Shown piece after piece: positions 8,550 through 17,042 of a DNA stretch of 30,616 nt. The notes under the pieces were generated by a model. It was not told the DNA's origin. It ran no database searches and saw only the letters and a list, made by a program, of their open reading frames with translations. The stretch comes from CAZPHI01 sp964586425 (GTDB lineage: Bacteria > Bacillota > Clostridia > Lachnospirales > Lachnospiraceae): positions 1 through 30,616 of the forward strand of contig CAZPHI010000026.1 of NCBI GenBank assembly GCA_964586425.1. Reading direction: 5' to 3'. The position numbers were made by a program, and so were the translations under genes. Within the stretch, counting starts at the first letter, position 1. Every line of letters begins with the position of its first letter.

Positions 8550-8651
8550 TTTACTCTACCTTTCATCTTGTTCTTTTGTTTTTGCGCAGCCATTCCTTCT
8601 ACATGTACCACGCCTTGTAATCTTGCGCACCTTATGGTTTCGCTCATACAA
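8550..8651 (-). promoter_or_regulatory. Structured 5' leader of the LRR gene, possible GEMM-I-like riboswitch
   Basis: The promoter at 8685-8658 predicts a transcript of about 100 nt before the ATG. Its first 65 nt (8647-8584) are far less AT-rich than the flanks and contain GAGCGAAACC, GGTGCGCAAGATTACAAGG and AATGGCTGCGC. Order and spacing resemble the c-di-GMP-I (GEMM) core (GGCAAACC, ACGCAAAGCTACAGGG, ATGGCTGCC), but several conserved positions differ. Two copies of TGCGCA could also pair with each other. It may be a divergent or decayed riboswitch, or an unrelated leader; I did not obtain a full fold. Confidence 0.35.
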
Positions 8652-8657
8652 TTTTTA

Positions 8658-8685
8658 ATATTAGCACTTTTGGAAATTTTTGTAA
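8658..8685 (-). promoter_or_regulatory. Promoter of the LRR gene
   Basis: Minus-strand TTACAA (8685-8680), a 16-nt spacer and TAATAT (8663-8658). The predicted start near 8651 lies directly at the beginning of the structured leader. Confidence 0.5.
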
Positions 8686-8764
8686 GCAGAAAAAATGCTA
8701 CTAAAGATAAATCGACATCCTCTGTATTCGTTATATTCGCTTCACTTACTAAATGTTCCTTGCC

Positions 8765-10060
8765 TTACTTCTTCCTTTTTCTTCCAAGCATCACAACCAT
8801 CATCGCGCAAGTCGCTAACTCTGCTGCCGCATACGCAAGCCACACTCCCGTCATCCCCCAAACTGCTGCCATAACGAAAGCCGCCACCGTAATAAGCACA
8901 AATCCACGCATTATTGATACGGCAAATGCTTCTCTGACCTTCTCAGTTGCGCTAAAGAAGCTGCTGCCAACGATATTCAGTCCTGAGAAAAAGATTCCAA
9001 TAAAGTACAGGCGAACTCCAACTTTAGCATATTCAGCGAATTCAAGATTATGCTCCTGATTGAACACCTCAATAATAGGTGATGAGAATAAAACAAGTAA
9101 AACATATATAATCGTCGCTGCTGCAATCGATACTGCTAATGACATATTTCTAATTGTATGTACATCCTTTGTTACGCCTTTTCCATAGCTGTCACTAATC
9201 AGTGGCTGGCTGCCCTGTGCAATTCCGTTAAAAACCGACACTGCAACTAATGAGATATTAGCAACTACACCGTAGGCTGCTACACCAACATTTCCAGCAA
9301 GACCAAGTATCAGGAAGTTGAACACCATTGTAATAACGCCAGATGACATCTCTGCGACGAATGCTGCAACACCTAACTGACATGCTTTGAATAGTCTTTT
9401 TATTGATGGCACACAGATATGGAATGCCACATTGCTTTTCTTCGATAGCAGATGAAGCATACATATTCCGATACCAATCACTGGCGAAAGAGCCGTTGCA
9501 AGCGCAGCTCCAGCCATTCCCATGTTAAGTGGGAACATTAATACATAATCAAATACAATGTTGAACAAACTGCTAAGTAAAGTAGCAAGCATGGCTATAG
9601 TTGGTGCACCGTCATTACGAACATAAGCATTAGCCACATAATTCCACATAAAGAATGGTGCAAACAATAAGAATATTCTTGTATACACTGTTCCTGTTTC
9701 TACGATTACAGCATCAGCTCCTAGTAACTGCAATAACTGAGCTGGTAAGAATATTCCAATCAAGCTGAATATCAAGCCAATTACTGTTGTAAAGAATATC
9801 GCATTAGGCAGATACTTTTCTGCATCCTTACCATTATGAAACTTCTCAATAGAATATCGAATTGCAGAGCCGACACCAATCATTGAACCAATTGCAAATA
9901 TCAGATTGTATAGTGGAAGCACTAGATTAAGAGCAGTCAATCCGTTAGCTCCCTGCGCCTTTGATATAAAGAACGAATCTGCAAGAATATAACAGGACAA
10001 ACCAATCATGCCGAGTATATTCTGCGATACGTATTTTGTAAATTGCTTTTTAACATTCAT
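8765..10060 (-). CDS. MATE family efflux transporter
   Basis: A 431-residue integral membrane protein with about 12 hydrophobic segments in two related halves, as in MATE (multidrug and toxic compound extrusion) exporters that drive efflux with Na+ or H+. Family features include the opening FTKYVSQNILGMIGLSCYILADSFFIS, the loop GVGSAIRYSIEKFHNGKDAEKY, the repeat-half feature NYVANAYVRNDGAPTIAMLATLL, and GIAQGSQPLISDSYGKG in the second half. Substrate is unknown. The ATG at 10060 overlaps the end of the marR-like gene by 11 bases (ATGAATGTTAA carries both its start and the regulator's stop), with GGAG about 9 nt upstream. Translation is probably coupled. The pair suggests an exporter controlled by its own MarR regulator. 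Confidence 0.93.
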   Translation of the reverse strand: MNVKKQFTKYVSQNILGMIGLSCYILADSFFISKAQGANGLTALNLVLPLYNLIFAIGSMIGVGSAIRYSIEKFHNGKDAEKYLPNAIFFTTVIGLIFSLIGIFLPAQLLQLLGADAVIVETGTVYTRIFLLFAPFFMWNYVANAYVRNDGAPTIAMLATLLSSLFNIVFDYVLMFPLNMGMAGAALATALSPVIGIGICMLHLLSKKSNVAFHICVPSIKRLFKACQLGVAAFVAEMSSGVITMVFNFLILGLAGNVGVAAYGVVANISLVAVSVFNGIAQGSQPLISDSYGKGVTKDVHTIRNMSLAVSIAAATIIYVLLVLFSSPIIEVFNQEHNLEFAEYAKVGVRLYFIGIFFSGLNIVGSSFFSATEKVREAFAVSIMRGFVLITVAAFVMAAVWGMTGVWLAYAAAELATCAMMVVMLGRKRKK

Positions 10061-10517
10061 CTTCTTTATCTCCTTCTAGACCTTCTCCTAACAATTCATC
10101 TCGCAGGCATTCTGTAAAATATTCCATCTCCTCAATAAACTCCGGTGAATACTTCTTTAATGTCTTTTCAATCGCTCTCATCTCAGCCTTTGTAACAGCC
10201 TTAGTCGATGTACGTTCAAATTCTGCGCCCTTGTCGGTTAGACATATCTGCATGTCACGCTTTGTGCCTGGCACACGATTAAGCTTAATATAGCCATCCT
10301 TCTCACAATCTTTAATAATTGTATTAAGAGTGGTTTTTGGAATCATCCATTCCTCACAGATACTCTTCTGTGTATGAGCTTTCCCATCCTCAAGTGCATA
10401 CAAAAGCAAAAGTGTATTATGCTTCATATTACTCTCTTTTGCCCACTGCATATAAGTCCCCTGAATACAGCTGCTTATAACCATAATTCTTCTAATATAT
10501 TCTTTCTTCTTTTCCAT
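10050..10517 (-). CDS. MarR family transcriptional regulator
   Basis: A 155-residue winged-helix regulator with the MarR layout: a helical N-terminus, the DNA-binding part HTQKSICEEWMIPKTTLNTIIKDCEKDGYIKLNRVPGTKRDMQI (about residues 55-100, recognition helix then wing), and C-terminal dimerisation helices. The start is uncertain. I chose the ATG at 10517 because AAAGGA lies 10 nt upstream; an ATG at 10526 sits too close to that site and a TTG at 10547 has none. Its end overlaps the MATE gene, so it likely represses its own operon in response to a compound that MATE exports. A 17-bp perfect inverted repeat at 10582-10622 is a candidate operator or the terminator of the preceding gene. Confidence 0.9.
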   Translation of the reverse strand: MEKKKEYIRRIMVISSCIQGTYMQWAKESNMKHNTLLLLYALEDGKAHTQKSICEEWMIPKTTLNTIIKDCEKDGYIKLNRVPGTKRDMQICLTDKGAEFERTSTKAVTKAEMRAIEKTLKKYSPEFIEEMEYFTECLRDELLGEGLEGDKEDEC

Positions 10518-10581
10518 ATAATTCATGTCCTTTATAGTCTCATTCAATCCAACAATTCTTGCGTATCACTTTAGCACGCAA

Positions 10582-10622
10582 AAATCCGAATTCGTACTTC
10601 ATAATAGTACGAATTCGGATTT
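10582..10622. terminator. 17-bp perfect inverted repeat upstream of marR-like gene
   Basis: Arms 10582-10598 and 10606-10622 are perfectly complementary around a 7-nt loop. On the minus strand the stem ends in GGATTTTTG, a modest U-run, so it can serve as terminator of the aldo/keto reductase gene ending at 10651. It lies 65 bp before the chosen regulator start and each arm contains CGAATTCG, itself a palindrome, so an operator role is also possible. Confidence 0.7.
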
Positions 10623-10650
10623 AAGTCAATAATTATTTTTCTACTCTCAT

Positions 10651-11786
10651 TTATTTTCCAAAATGCTTAGCAACTTCCTTCAGATTATCAATAATTGGAA
10701 GATGCTGTGGACAGGCTCTTTCACATTGTCCGCAACCCACACAGTCACTTGCTTTACCGAAGTTATTAGTAAGTCTGTCATAATACTCACCCTGTGGTGT
10801 CCACATCTTACCTTCAATTTCCTGTTTATCAGCATTATATAAAGAAAAATACTTAGGAATTGCTATTTTCATTGGACATCCATCCGTACAGTAAGAACAA
10901 CCTGTACAAGGAATTGCAATACTCTCGTTAATAATCTTAACCGCATTAGCCACCAGCTGCTGTTCTTCATTATTAAGAGGAATAAAACTCTCCATATAAC
11001 CTGTATTATCAAGTAATTGTTCCATATTGCTCATTCCACTAAGCACCATCTTAACATTCGGAAGACTTGCAACGAACCTTATAGCCCATGACGGAATTGA
11101 CATATCCTTATTATACTCTGTAAATGCTTTAGCAACCCCTTCAGGTACGTTTGCTAATGTGCCGCCCTTTACCGGTTCCATAACTATTACAGGTTTGTTA
11201 TGCTTTGTGGCTACTTCATAGCATTTGCGCGACTGAATACCTTCACTATCCCAATCGAGATAATTAATCTGAAGCTGTACGAATTCCATTTCGGGATGCT
11301 CTGTAAGAACCTTATCAAGCAATTCTGCATTATCATGGAACGAAAATCCCATATGCTTTACAAGTCCCTTTGCTTTTTTATCAGCCAGCCATGTAAAGCA
11401 GTCAAACTTCTTGTATTTTTCATAATGATCTACACCAATATCATGAAGAAGATAGTAATCAAAGTACTCAACACCTGTTTTAGCACGCTGCTCATCAAAT
11501 ATTCTATCTCTATCTCCATAGTATTAACAAATCCAATATGAAGCTTAGTAGCAAGTGTGTAGCTCTCTCTTGGGTGACGCTCAACTAGTGCGGCTTTTGC
11601 AGCATTTTCACTATTGAAGCCACAATACATCCAAGCTGTATCAAAGTATGTAAATCCTCTTTCAAGAAAAGTATCAACCATCTTTTTGGTCTGCTCAATA
11701 TCTATGCTTGCACCATCATCTGGATTGGTAAGTGGTAGTCTCATAAGACCAAATCCTAATTTCTTTTTGCTTTCAATTATCTCCAT
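10651..11786 (-). pseudogene. Aldo/keto reductase with C-terminal 2[4Fe-4S] domain, one-base frameshift
   Basis: The N-terminal part (KLGFGLMRLPLTNPDDGASID, YFDTAWMYCGFNSENAAKAAL, TLATKLHIGFVNTMED) is in one frame and the rest is in another. Near 11515-11518 the coding strand reads ATGGAGATAGAG; adding one base restores GFVNTMEDRDRIFDEQRAKTG followed by VEYFDYYLLHDIG, the usual family sequence. The C-terminal part has two ferredoxin-type clusters, CTGCSYCTDGC and CVGCGQCERAC. Restored length would be 378 residues, normal for this iron-sulfur reductase group. AGGAGG lies 8 nt before the ATG at 11786. It is either a recent pseudogene or a base-calling error in a short GATAGA repeat. Function would be NAD(P)H-linked reduction of a carbonyl; the substrate is unknown. 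Confidence 0.88.
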
Positions 11787-11839
11787 AATCTTTGCCTCCT
11801 CTAATTTGAATAATATTCTTTTTTATGAAAGATTGCATT

Positions 11840-12919
11840 CTATAACAACTGATATCCAATCATGTATTTGTCAGGTGTTATATCATCTTTTTCTACTTCA
11901 AACATAACATCATATCTGAATGTATTAATCTCATTCTTTATATTACCTATCTTATCACTGATTATTACATTCTTAATCTGTGGATATAATTTTGCCATCT
12001 CTGTCCAATACTTGCGTGGAATGAATAATTCCTTTGAAAAATCACGTTTATACCTGCATCCAGGATGTTCCTTGGCATATGAATAAACTGAATTCTTATA
12101 TTCCTGTTTCATATCAAGATCAAATACGTCTGCGAAAAGAATTACGCCCTTTGATGAAAGCTGATTAATACACCTCTCAATGACACATCTCATATAATTA
12201 TATCCGCTAAAATATTCTGTTACTGAACTCATCAGTATTATATCATATTTTTCATCAATTCGGTTAATCTCATCTGCCGAATATGGGTACAAATTCATAT
12301 TAATTGATTCTATATCCTTACTCATATCAGCTAATTTTTCAAGAACATATTTTGATATATCACATCCGTCATATTGTGCGCATAATGGTGCAATTTTGAA
12401 TGCAAGCATACCTGAGCCTATACCAACTTCAAGAATCTTCGTTTTGGAATCTATATATGGAAGTAGTTTTTTTCTGCTATTCTCCGTATATTCTTCTAAT
12501 TCTTCTGAAGTAAACTCTTCATTATTATAGCTGTTACACCATCCTGACATTGATGCCTGCGTCTCTGATTTGTTAGCTTGAACATCCCATAACAATCTGT
12601 CTTTTGATGTAACATTCTTCTCAACTTCATAGGCAGTATCGACATACATAAGTCCTTTGATATTATCGCATTCCCAAAGTATTCGATTCATAATATTCAA
12701 CTGTGCTTTTTCAGCAACCAGAAGTACTGATAATTTCAATTTTTGAATTTCTTCCTTCAATGCTTCATAGATTGGTCCATCGTATTTGATATTACTATCA
12801 ACATCAATATATGCAATATCTTCGTTATCTGATGGCACTAATCTAGATGTAACCGATACAATGCACCCAGCATTAATCTGTTTTTTAATTCGTTCTAATA
12901 TCTCACTAATCGTTTCCAT
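11840..12919 (-). CDS. Class I SAM-dependent methyltransferase, NRPS methylation-domain-like
   Basis: A 359-residue protein. The SAM-binding motif I, ILEVGIGSGMLAFKIAPLC, is at about residues 154-172, followed by the acidic QYDGCDIS strand and IILMSSVTEYF (motif IV region). The preceding GWCNSYNNEEFTSEELEEY and the YDGCDIS step resemble methyltransferase domains embedded in non-ribosomal peptide synthetases, but here the protein is free-standing with its own N-terminal region of about 110 residues. No adenylation, carrier or condensation gene is nearby. The start at 12919 has AGGAG 6 nt upstream; an ATG at 12946 lies upstream of that ribosome binding site and is rejected. Substrate is unknown. 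It stands alone behind its own promoter. Confidence 0.82.
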   Translation of the reverse strand: METISEILERIKKQINAGCIVSVTSRLVPSDNEDIAYIDVDSNIKYDGPIYEALKEEIQKLKLSVLLVAEKAQLNIMNRILWECDNIKGLMYVDTAYEVEKNVTSKDRLLWDVQANKSETQASMSGWCNSYNNEEFTSEELEEYTENSRKKLLPYIDSKTKILEVGIGSGMLAFKIAPLCAQYDGCDISKYVLEKLADMSKDIESINMNLYPYSADEINRIDEKYDIILMSSVTEYFSGYNYMRCVIERCINQLSSKGVILFADVFDLDMKQEYKNSVYSYAKEHPGCRYKRDFSKELFIPRKYWTEMAKLYPQIKNVIISDKIGNIKNEINTFRYDVMFEVEKDDITPDKYMIGYQLL

Positions 12920-12967
12920 CTCTTTCTCCTTTTGATACCTACACATTTTTGTACAACTAACAATTAC

Positions 12968-12998
12968 AATCTATCACTTAAACCTAACTTTAGGTCAA
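12968..12998 (-). promoter_or_regulatory. Promoter with palindromic operator upstream of the methyltransferase
   Basis: Minus-strand TTGACC (12998-12993) is followed after 18-19 nt by ATAGAT/TAGATT. A dyad ACCTAA-AG-TTAGGT (12995-12982) starts inside the -35 box and fills part of the long spacer. Long spacers with a central dyad are typical of MerR-family controlled promoters; a simple repressor site is the alternative. Confidence 0.4.
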
Positions 12999-13073
12999 TA
13001 ACCTATTTAAGTATTTATTACATATTTTATAAAATATATCTTATACTCTTACTTTGAATTAAAAACATCACAT

Positions 13074-13104
13074 AAAAAAAGGTGCACGAATTTCTTCGTA
13101 CACC
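13074..13104 (-). terminator. Intrinsic terminator after the HD-domain gene
   Basis: On the minus strand GGTGTACGAA pairs with TTCGTGCACC (9 of 10 bp, GAAA loop) and is followed by seven T. It ends the DegV-hydrolase-dehydrogenase-HD operon. Confidence 0.92.
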
Positions 13105-13116
13105 AATATATTATAT

Positions 13117-13746
13117 TCAATTGTCTTCCTGTTCTATCTGCTTGTACAGCTCATCCGCATATTCGCCAGAAAGCTTCGTGCATATCAAAACTCTTTCTGC
13201 AATAATAGGAATCTGCACATGTGCTTTAGCATCAGCTACTTGTAGTAGCATTAATTTTTTGAATTCATCAAGAGTCGCAATCTTCATATGTTCTTTCAGA
13301 TGCTTTATCTTTAAACTAACACGATCATCATGATACCTGACATAATAAATCAATCTTCGGCAATCATCAAAAGGAAGTAATATCCCATTATCAACCAAAG
13401 TTTTCATTACTTCATCTCTAACAATTTCCATACTACGTATCTGATGACCATAGTAATGCATGTTAGTATCACCCTCTTTTGTGCCTTTCACCTGACAATC
13501 AGGCTTACCAATATCATGTAGTAGTGCTGCTAGATACAACATATCATCATCAAGATTTCTTGGCAGATTAATTACTGTATGTAGACAATGCATCCACAAA
13601 TCATACTGATGTGCATGATTCTTCTGATCATAGTCAAACATTATTCTGATTTCAGGAATTAGATCAGCTATCTCTTCTCTCTTAATATCTATCTCATCTA
13701 CATCCTCTGCAGTTTTAAGCAGAGTGAATAACGATTCAATATTCAT
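13117..13746 (-). CDS. HD-domain phosphohydrolase
   Basis: A 209-residue protein of the HD superfamily. The metal-binding residues are seen as NHAHQYDLWMHCLHTV (first histidines) and YLAALLHDIGKP (the HD pair, about residues 77-88), then MHYYGHQIRSMEIV with another histidine. The shape resembles HD proteins related to the C-terminal domain of tRNA nucleotidyltransferases, which cleave phosphate esters of nucleotides. The true substrate is unknown. It is the last gene of the operon, 31 nt after the 3-hydroxyacyl-CoA dehydrogenase gene and 12 nt before the terminator hairpin. Confidence 0.85.
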   Translation of the reverse strand: MNIESLFTLLKTAEDVDEIDIKREEIADLIPEIRIMFDYDQKNHAHQYDLWMHCLHTVINLPRNLDDDMLYLAALLHDIGKPDCQVKGTKEGDTNMHYYGHQIRSMEIVRDEVMKTLVDNGILLPFDDCRRLIYYVRYHDDRVSLKIKHLKEHMKIATLDEFKKLMLLQVADAKAHVQIPIIAERVLICTKLSGEYADELYKQIEQEDN

Positions 13747-13777
13747 ACTCTAGTATCCTTTACATTCGCGAATCGAT

Positions 13778-14725
13778 TTAATTATATTTGTAGAATCCTT
13801 CACCTGATGCCATTCCAAGTTTACCTTCATCGATATACTTTTTAAGCATTGCTGACATTCCTTTAAAATTATATGGAGCAAGGAACTTTGGAATCTTAAC
13901 ATACATCTGCACAATATTATAAGCAGTTGTAAGTCCAACTGTATCAAGAATCTGAAATGGTCCCTTTGGAGCCCCTGTTCCCAACGTCCAAGCTTTATCA
14001 ATGCTTTCTGGGTCTGATATTCCATTCACATACAAATCCATACCAGAGAAAAGTAATGGAACAAGCATTGAATTAAGAAGATATCCTGATTTTTCTTTTC
14101 TAACTGGAAGTGGAATCATCCTAATTGCTTTTGCAAATTCTGTTATCTCATCAAAATACTTCTGTTCAGTCTTTGACTGTGCCATAATTTCAGCTGTATT
14201 ATTCTTCCAGATAGAGTTAGCAAAATGAAGTGAAAGATACTTTTCAGGTCTTCCTGTGTATTTTGCAAACTTCGATGGAAGTAATGTTGATGAATTAGTT
14301 ACAATAATAGTTTTATCGGGGAGCAATGGTGCTAATTTTTCGTAAAATGCTATCTTCTCGTCTGCATTCTCCGCCATAGATTCAATAATAAGATCTGCAT
14401 CACTAACAGCCTTTGACATATCTAATTCAAGCTTTATATTAGCGTAGGCTGACTCAACTTTCTTAATACATTCATCTACGTTAAATGTTTCAAATTCCGC
14501 AAGACCTCTTGCCCAAGTTGCTGGTGTCTGTCCTTCAGCTGTTCCCATCTTTTTAATTGTTTCAATATATACATCTTTAAGATGATCTATCTTTGGCTGT
14601 GTTCTTGTAATACTACCTTCACTTCTAAGCCAAATTGTTACATCAAATCCATTGTATGCTGTCTGGAAAGCTATCTGACTGCCTAATACCCCACCGCCAG
14701 CTACCACTACTTTTTTAATATCCAT
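13778..14725 (-). CDS. 3-hydroxyacyl-CoA dehydrogenase (3-hydroxybutyryl-CoA dehydrogenase type)
   Basis: A 315-residue NAD(P)-dependent dehydrogenase that interconverts 3-hydroxyacyl-CoA and 3-ketoacyl-CoA. The N-terminal Rossmann motif VVVAGGGVLGSQIAFQTA is at about residues 5-22, followed by ADLIIESMAENADEKIAFYE. SLHFANSIWKNNTAEIM holds the catalytic His and Glu, and the C-terminal domain contains GAPKGPFQILDTVGL and the final GEGFYKY. The start at 14725 is chosen because GGAGG is 8 nt upstream; an ATG at 14740 would put that site inside the coding region. The gene is not with thiolase, crotonase or acyl-CoA dehydrogenase genes, so it is not part of the usual butyrate cluster. It sits between an alpha/beta hydrolase and an HD gene. 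Confidence 0.9.
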   Translation of the reverse strand: MDIKKVVVAGGGVLGSQIAFQTAYNGFDVTIWLRSEGSITRTQPKIDHLKDVYIETIKKMGTAEGQTPATWARGLAEFETFNVDECIKKVESAYANIKLELDMSKAVSDADLIIESMAENADEKIAFYEKLAPLLPDKTIIVTNSSTLLPSKFAKYTGRPEKYLSLHFANSIWKNNTAEIMAQSKTEQKYFDEITEFAKAIRMIPLPVRKEKSGYLLNSMLVPLLFSGMDLYVNGISDPESIDKAWTLGTGAPKGPFQILDTVGLTTAYNIVQMYVKIPKFLAPYNFKGMSAMLKKYIDEGKLGMASGEGFYKYN

Positions 14726-14783
14726 ATTCATTGCCTCCATCTTATATGTATGCTACATATTTTATGAATATATAATAACTCTT

Positions 14784-15884
14784 TTATAGAAGTTTGTCAT
14801 CATCTATTTTACATTCGGGCCAATTCATATATTCTTCAAGTAATTCACTATGCCATCTATGTTCACCTTCATAGAAATCCTGAATAATCAAATCCTGTGC
14901 ATCAAACAGATCATATACGTCTCTAATAATATTCACCTGTTCAACAGCGTTGACAACACCTCTCTTACCATTAAGGTGATCATCCTTGCACGATTGTATA
15001 ATAAGTGGTCTTGGTGCAATAAGTGCACCTATATCTCCGCAATCATAATGTTCCCATAGATGTGGAACATAATTACAACTACAATTATTATTCAATATTA
15101 AAAGTGAATCTCTGTAACCATACATATATCCACTAATTATTACCTTCTTAATTCGCTCATCAAGTGCAGAAAGCCACAATGCCTGCATTCCACCTCCTGA
15201 GAAACCAATACATCCAACAGATGTCGAATCCCATTCATCTCTTTCTTCAATGTAGTCCAGTAGACGCATCAGATCCCATGTCTGCATTCCTATAATTGTC
15301 ATTCCTAAAGGTTCCGCCATATGTGCAAGATTAAAGCATGAATTCTTAACAAAATCCTCGTCATCCTGAATCAGAATATCTCTGCGTTCTCCAAAGCCTC
15401 TTGCATCTGGGCAGAATACAACATATCCCTGCTTTGCTACCTGAAGACCATAATCATAATTAAAGAAATCTATCATCTCCTTAACCTTTGGATTATCATC
15501 TACACCGGCAATACTGTACTTTCCGCCACCCATATGTCCACATGGTGCAATATAACACTTAGCCTGTTTATTATTCTTACATCCATCTGGAATAAGTATA
15601 TACATAGGCATCCATACATCTGGTTCAACCTGAATTATAACTTTTTCCCTTGTTATTCCATTATCTAGGACTACGCGCTCTTCAATTATAGACTTAAGTG
15701 TACAATCTTCCATTCTGTCAAGTCCAATAAGCTCTTTTAACGTATTCCTCGTCTTGTCTTTCCAACTTACAAATTCGTCTTTGTTCTTACCCTTAAAACT
15801 ATCTTTTCTTGCAAATCTGTCATAAACCTTCCCAATATGACTTAGTGAAGTATAGAATCTGTTAATCCCATAATTACTTACCAT
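14784..15884 (-). CDS. Alpha/beta hydrolase (Abhydrolase_7 / acetyl-xylan-esterase-like)
   Basis: A 366-residue alpha/beta hydrolase. The nucleophile elbow GFSGGG places the catalytic Ser at about residue 229. The acid is likely in SCKDDHLNG (about 301) and the His in EGEHRWHSE (about 342). APCGHMGGGKYS and CPDARGFGERRD are oxyanion and core blocks of the large-hydrolase group often named dienelactone hydrolase or acetyl esterase. No signal peptide, so it is cytoplasmic; a deacetylating or acyl-ester role is inference. The ATG at 15884 has GGAGG 6 nt upstream; the in-frame ATG at 15899 overlaps that site and is rejected. It lies 28 nt after degV and 58 nt before the dehydrogenase. Confidence 0.82.
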   Translation of the reverse strand: MVSNYGINRFYTSLSHIGKVYDRFARKDSFKGKNKDEFVSWKDKTRNTLKELIGLDRMEDCTLKSIIEERVVLDNGITREKVIIQVEPDVWMPMYILIPDGCKNNKQAKCYIAPCGHMGGGKYSIAGVDDNPKVKEMIDFFNYDYGLQVAKQGYVVFCPDARGFGERRDILIQDDEDFVKNSCFNLAHMAEPLGMTIIGMQTWDLMRLLDYIEERDEWDSTSVGCIGFSGGGMQALWLSALDERIKKVIISGYMYGYRDSLLILNNNCSCNYVPHLWEHYDCGDIGALIAPRPLIIQSCKDDHLNGKRGVVNAVEQVNIIRDVYDLFDAQDLIIQDFYEGEHRWHSELLEEYMNWPECKIDDDKLL

Positions 15885-15912
15885 CGTTGTCCTCCACATT
15901 ATTAAATAATAA

Positions 15913-16773
15913 TTATACTGCTACGATGATACCGCCTTCATTGGCATACATAGAACTAACCCCTGCTGTTGGAACAATGAATATTCCTTTAAGATTCATA
16001 TGGCTTTCCAATTCTTTTTTAACAAGTAAAGCTCTTTCTTCATTATTACAATGAGAAATCGTTAGATACAAATCCTTACAGTTAGTTGTCTTTTCTATAA
16101 TTGTGTCTGTCATTTTCTTAAGTGCTCTCTCAATACCCCTTGCCTGACTAAGCTTAATAATTACCCCATTATCAGCTGACATTACAGGTTTGATATGAAG
16201 CGCACTTGCCACAAATGCCTGAAGATTAGTTAATCTGCCATTCTTTCTTAACGTATCAAGAGTCTCAAGAACAAAATATGTCTTCATACCGCTAAGATAA
16301 TTTTCTGTCTTTTCTACAATATCATCATACATCATACCCGAATCAGCTAACTCTTTGATTTTTATAGCTGCAAGAACTTCTCCTGAAGAAGCAGACTTTG
16401 AATCGAAGATATGAACATTATTAGTTCCACCTTCCTCTTCATAAAGATTCTTTCCCAATACTGCGCTGTTATAACTGCCACTCAGTTCTGATGACAATGT
16501 AACAACGTATATGTCTGTATTCTCACATTCCATCTCCTGCATAAATCTCTCAGGTGAAGGGCATGCTGATTTCGGACAATTCTTGCTTTCACGTACTTTT
16601 TTCAGGAAATCAAGCTGATTAAAATCACTATCATCTACAATTGTATATTCATCAACCATTAATGTCAACGGTATGATTGAAAAATGCTTATCTTCTCTCA
16701 AATTATGTGGCAAATCACAACAACTGTCCACTACTATTTTGTAATTCCTATTATTTTTTTCTACATTACTCAT
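15913..16773 (-). CDS. DegV family fatty-acid-binding protein
   Basis: A 286-residue DegV-fold protein. The family binds a fatty acid in a tunnel and, in FakB members, presents it to the kinase FakA for phosphorylation. Visible blocks are KIVVDSCCDLP at the N-terminus, SACPSPERFM, VVTLSSELSGSYNSA (the fatty-acid head-group loop), VHIFDSKSASSGE, ETLDTLRKNGRL, and the glycine-rich end AGVSSMYANEGGIIV. The ATG at 16773 has GAGAGG 8 nt upstream. It is first in an operon of four genes. FakA is not in the window, so whether it works with FakA cannot be told here. Confidence 0.92.
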   Translation of the reverse strand: MSNVEKNNRNYKIVVDSCCDLPHNLREDKHFSIIPLTLMVDEYTIVDDSDFNQLDFLKKVRESKNCPKSACPSPERFMQEMECENTDIYVVTLSSELSGSYNSAVLGKNLYEEEGGTNNVHIFDSKSASSGEVLAAIKIKELADSGMMYDDIVEKTENYLSGMKTYFVLETLDTLRKNGRLTNLQAFVASALHIKPVMSADNGVIIKLSQARGIERALKKMTDTIIEKTTNCKDLYLTISHCNNEERALLVKKELESHMNLKGIFIVPTAGVSSMYANEGGIIVAV

Positions 16774-16903
16774 TTTATTAACCTCTCTATAATATTATTT
16801 CCAAAATTTAAAAATTAATTACAATGTATCAATATTCTCAGAACCTTAACACATAGTATTTAATACTATATTATTAGTTTATTTTACCATATATATACAT
16901 ATT

Positions 16904-16952
16904 TGCATAGTAAAATATTTTGATTTGCAAATTTTTTATATTTTACTATGCA
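16904..16952. repeat. 15-bp perfect inverted repeat in the degV / DUF5721 divergent gap
   Basis: TGCATAGTAAAATAT (16904-16918) and its exact complement (16938-16952) flank a 19-nt loop that itself holds the palindrome ATTTGCAAAT. It lies between two divergent genes, 131 bp from the degV start and 91 bp from the DUF5721 start. A TATAAT at 16970-16975 follows. No U-run follows on either strand, so an operator is more likely than a terminator. A shorter palindrome, TAGTATT-T-AATACTA, is at about 16855-16869. Confidence 0.75.
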
Positions 16953-17042
16953 TTTACTAATTTTTACCTTATAATTAATTCTAACAACACAACTATAATA
17001 TCCTTAATGAACATATATAATTACTATATGAAAGGACTAATA

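Noticed and set aside
16920..17042. N-terminal extension of the DUF5721 gene to 16920
   Set aside because: It would cover the inverted repeat and the TATAAT, and the ATG at 17043 has a proper ribosome binding site.
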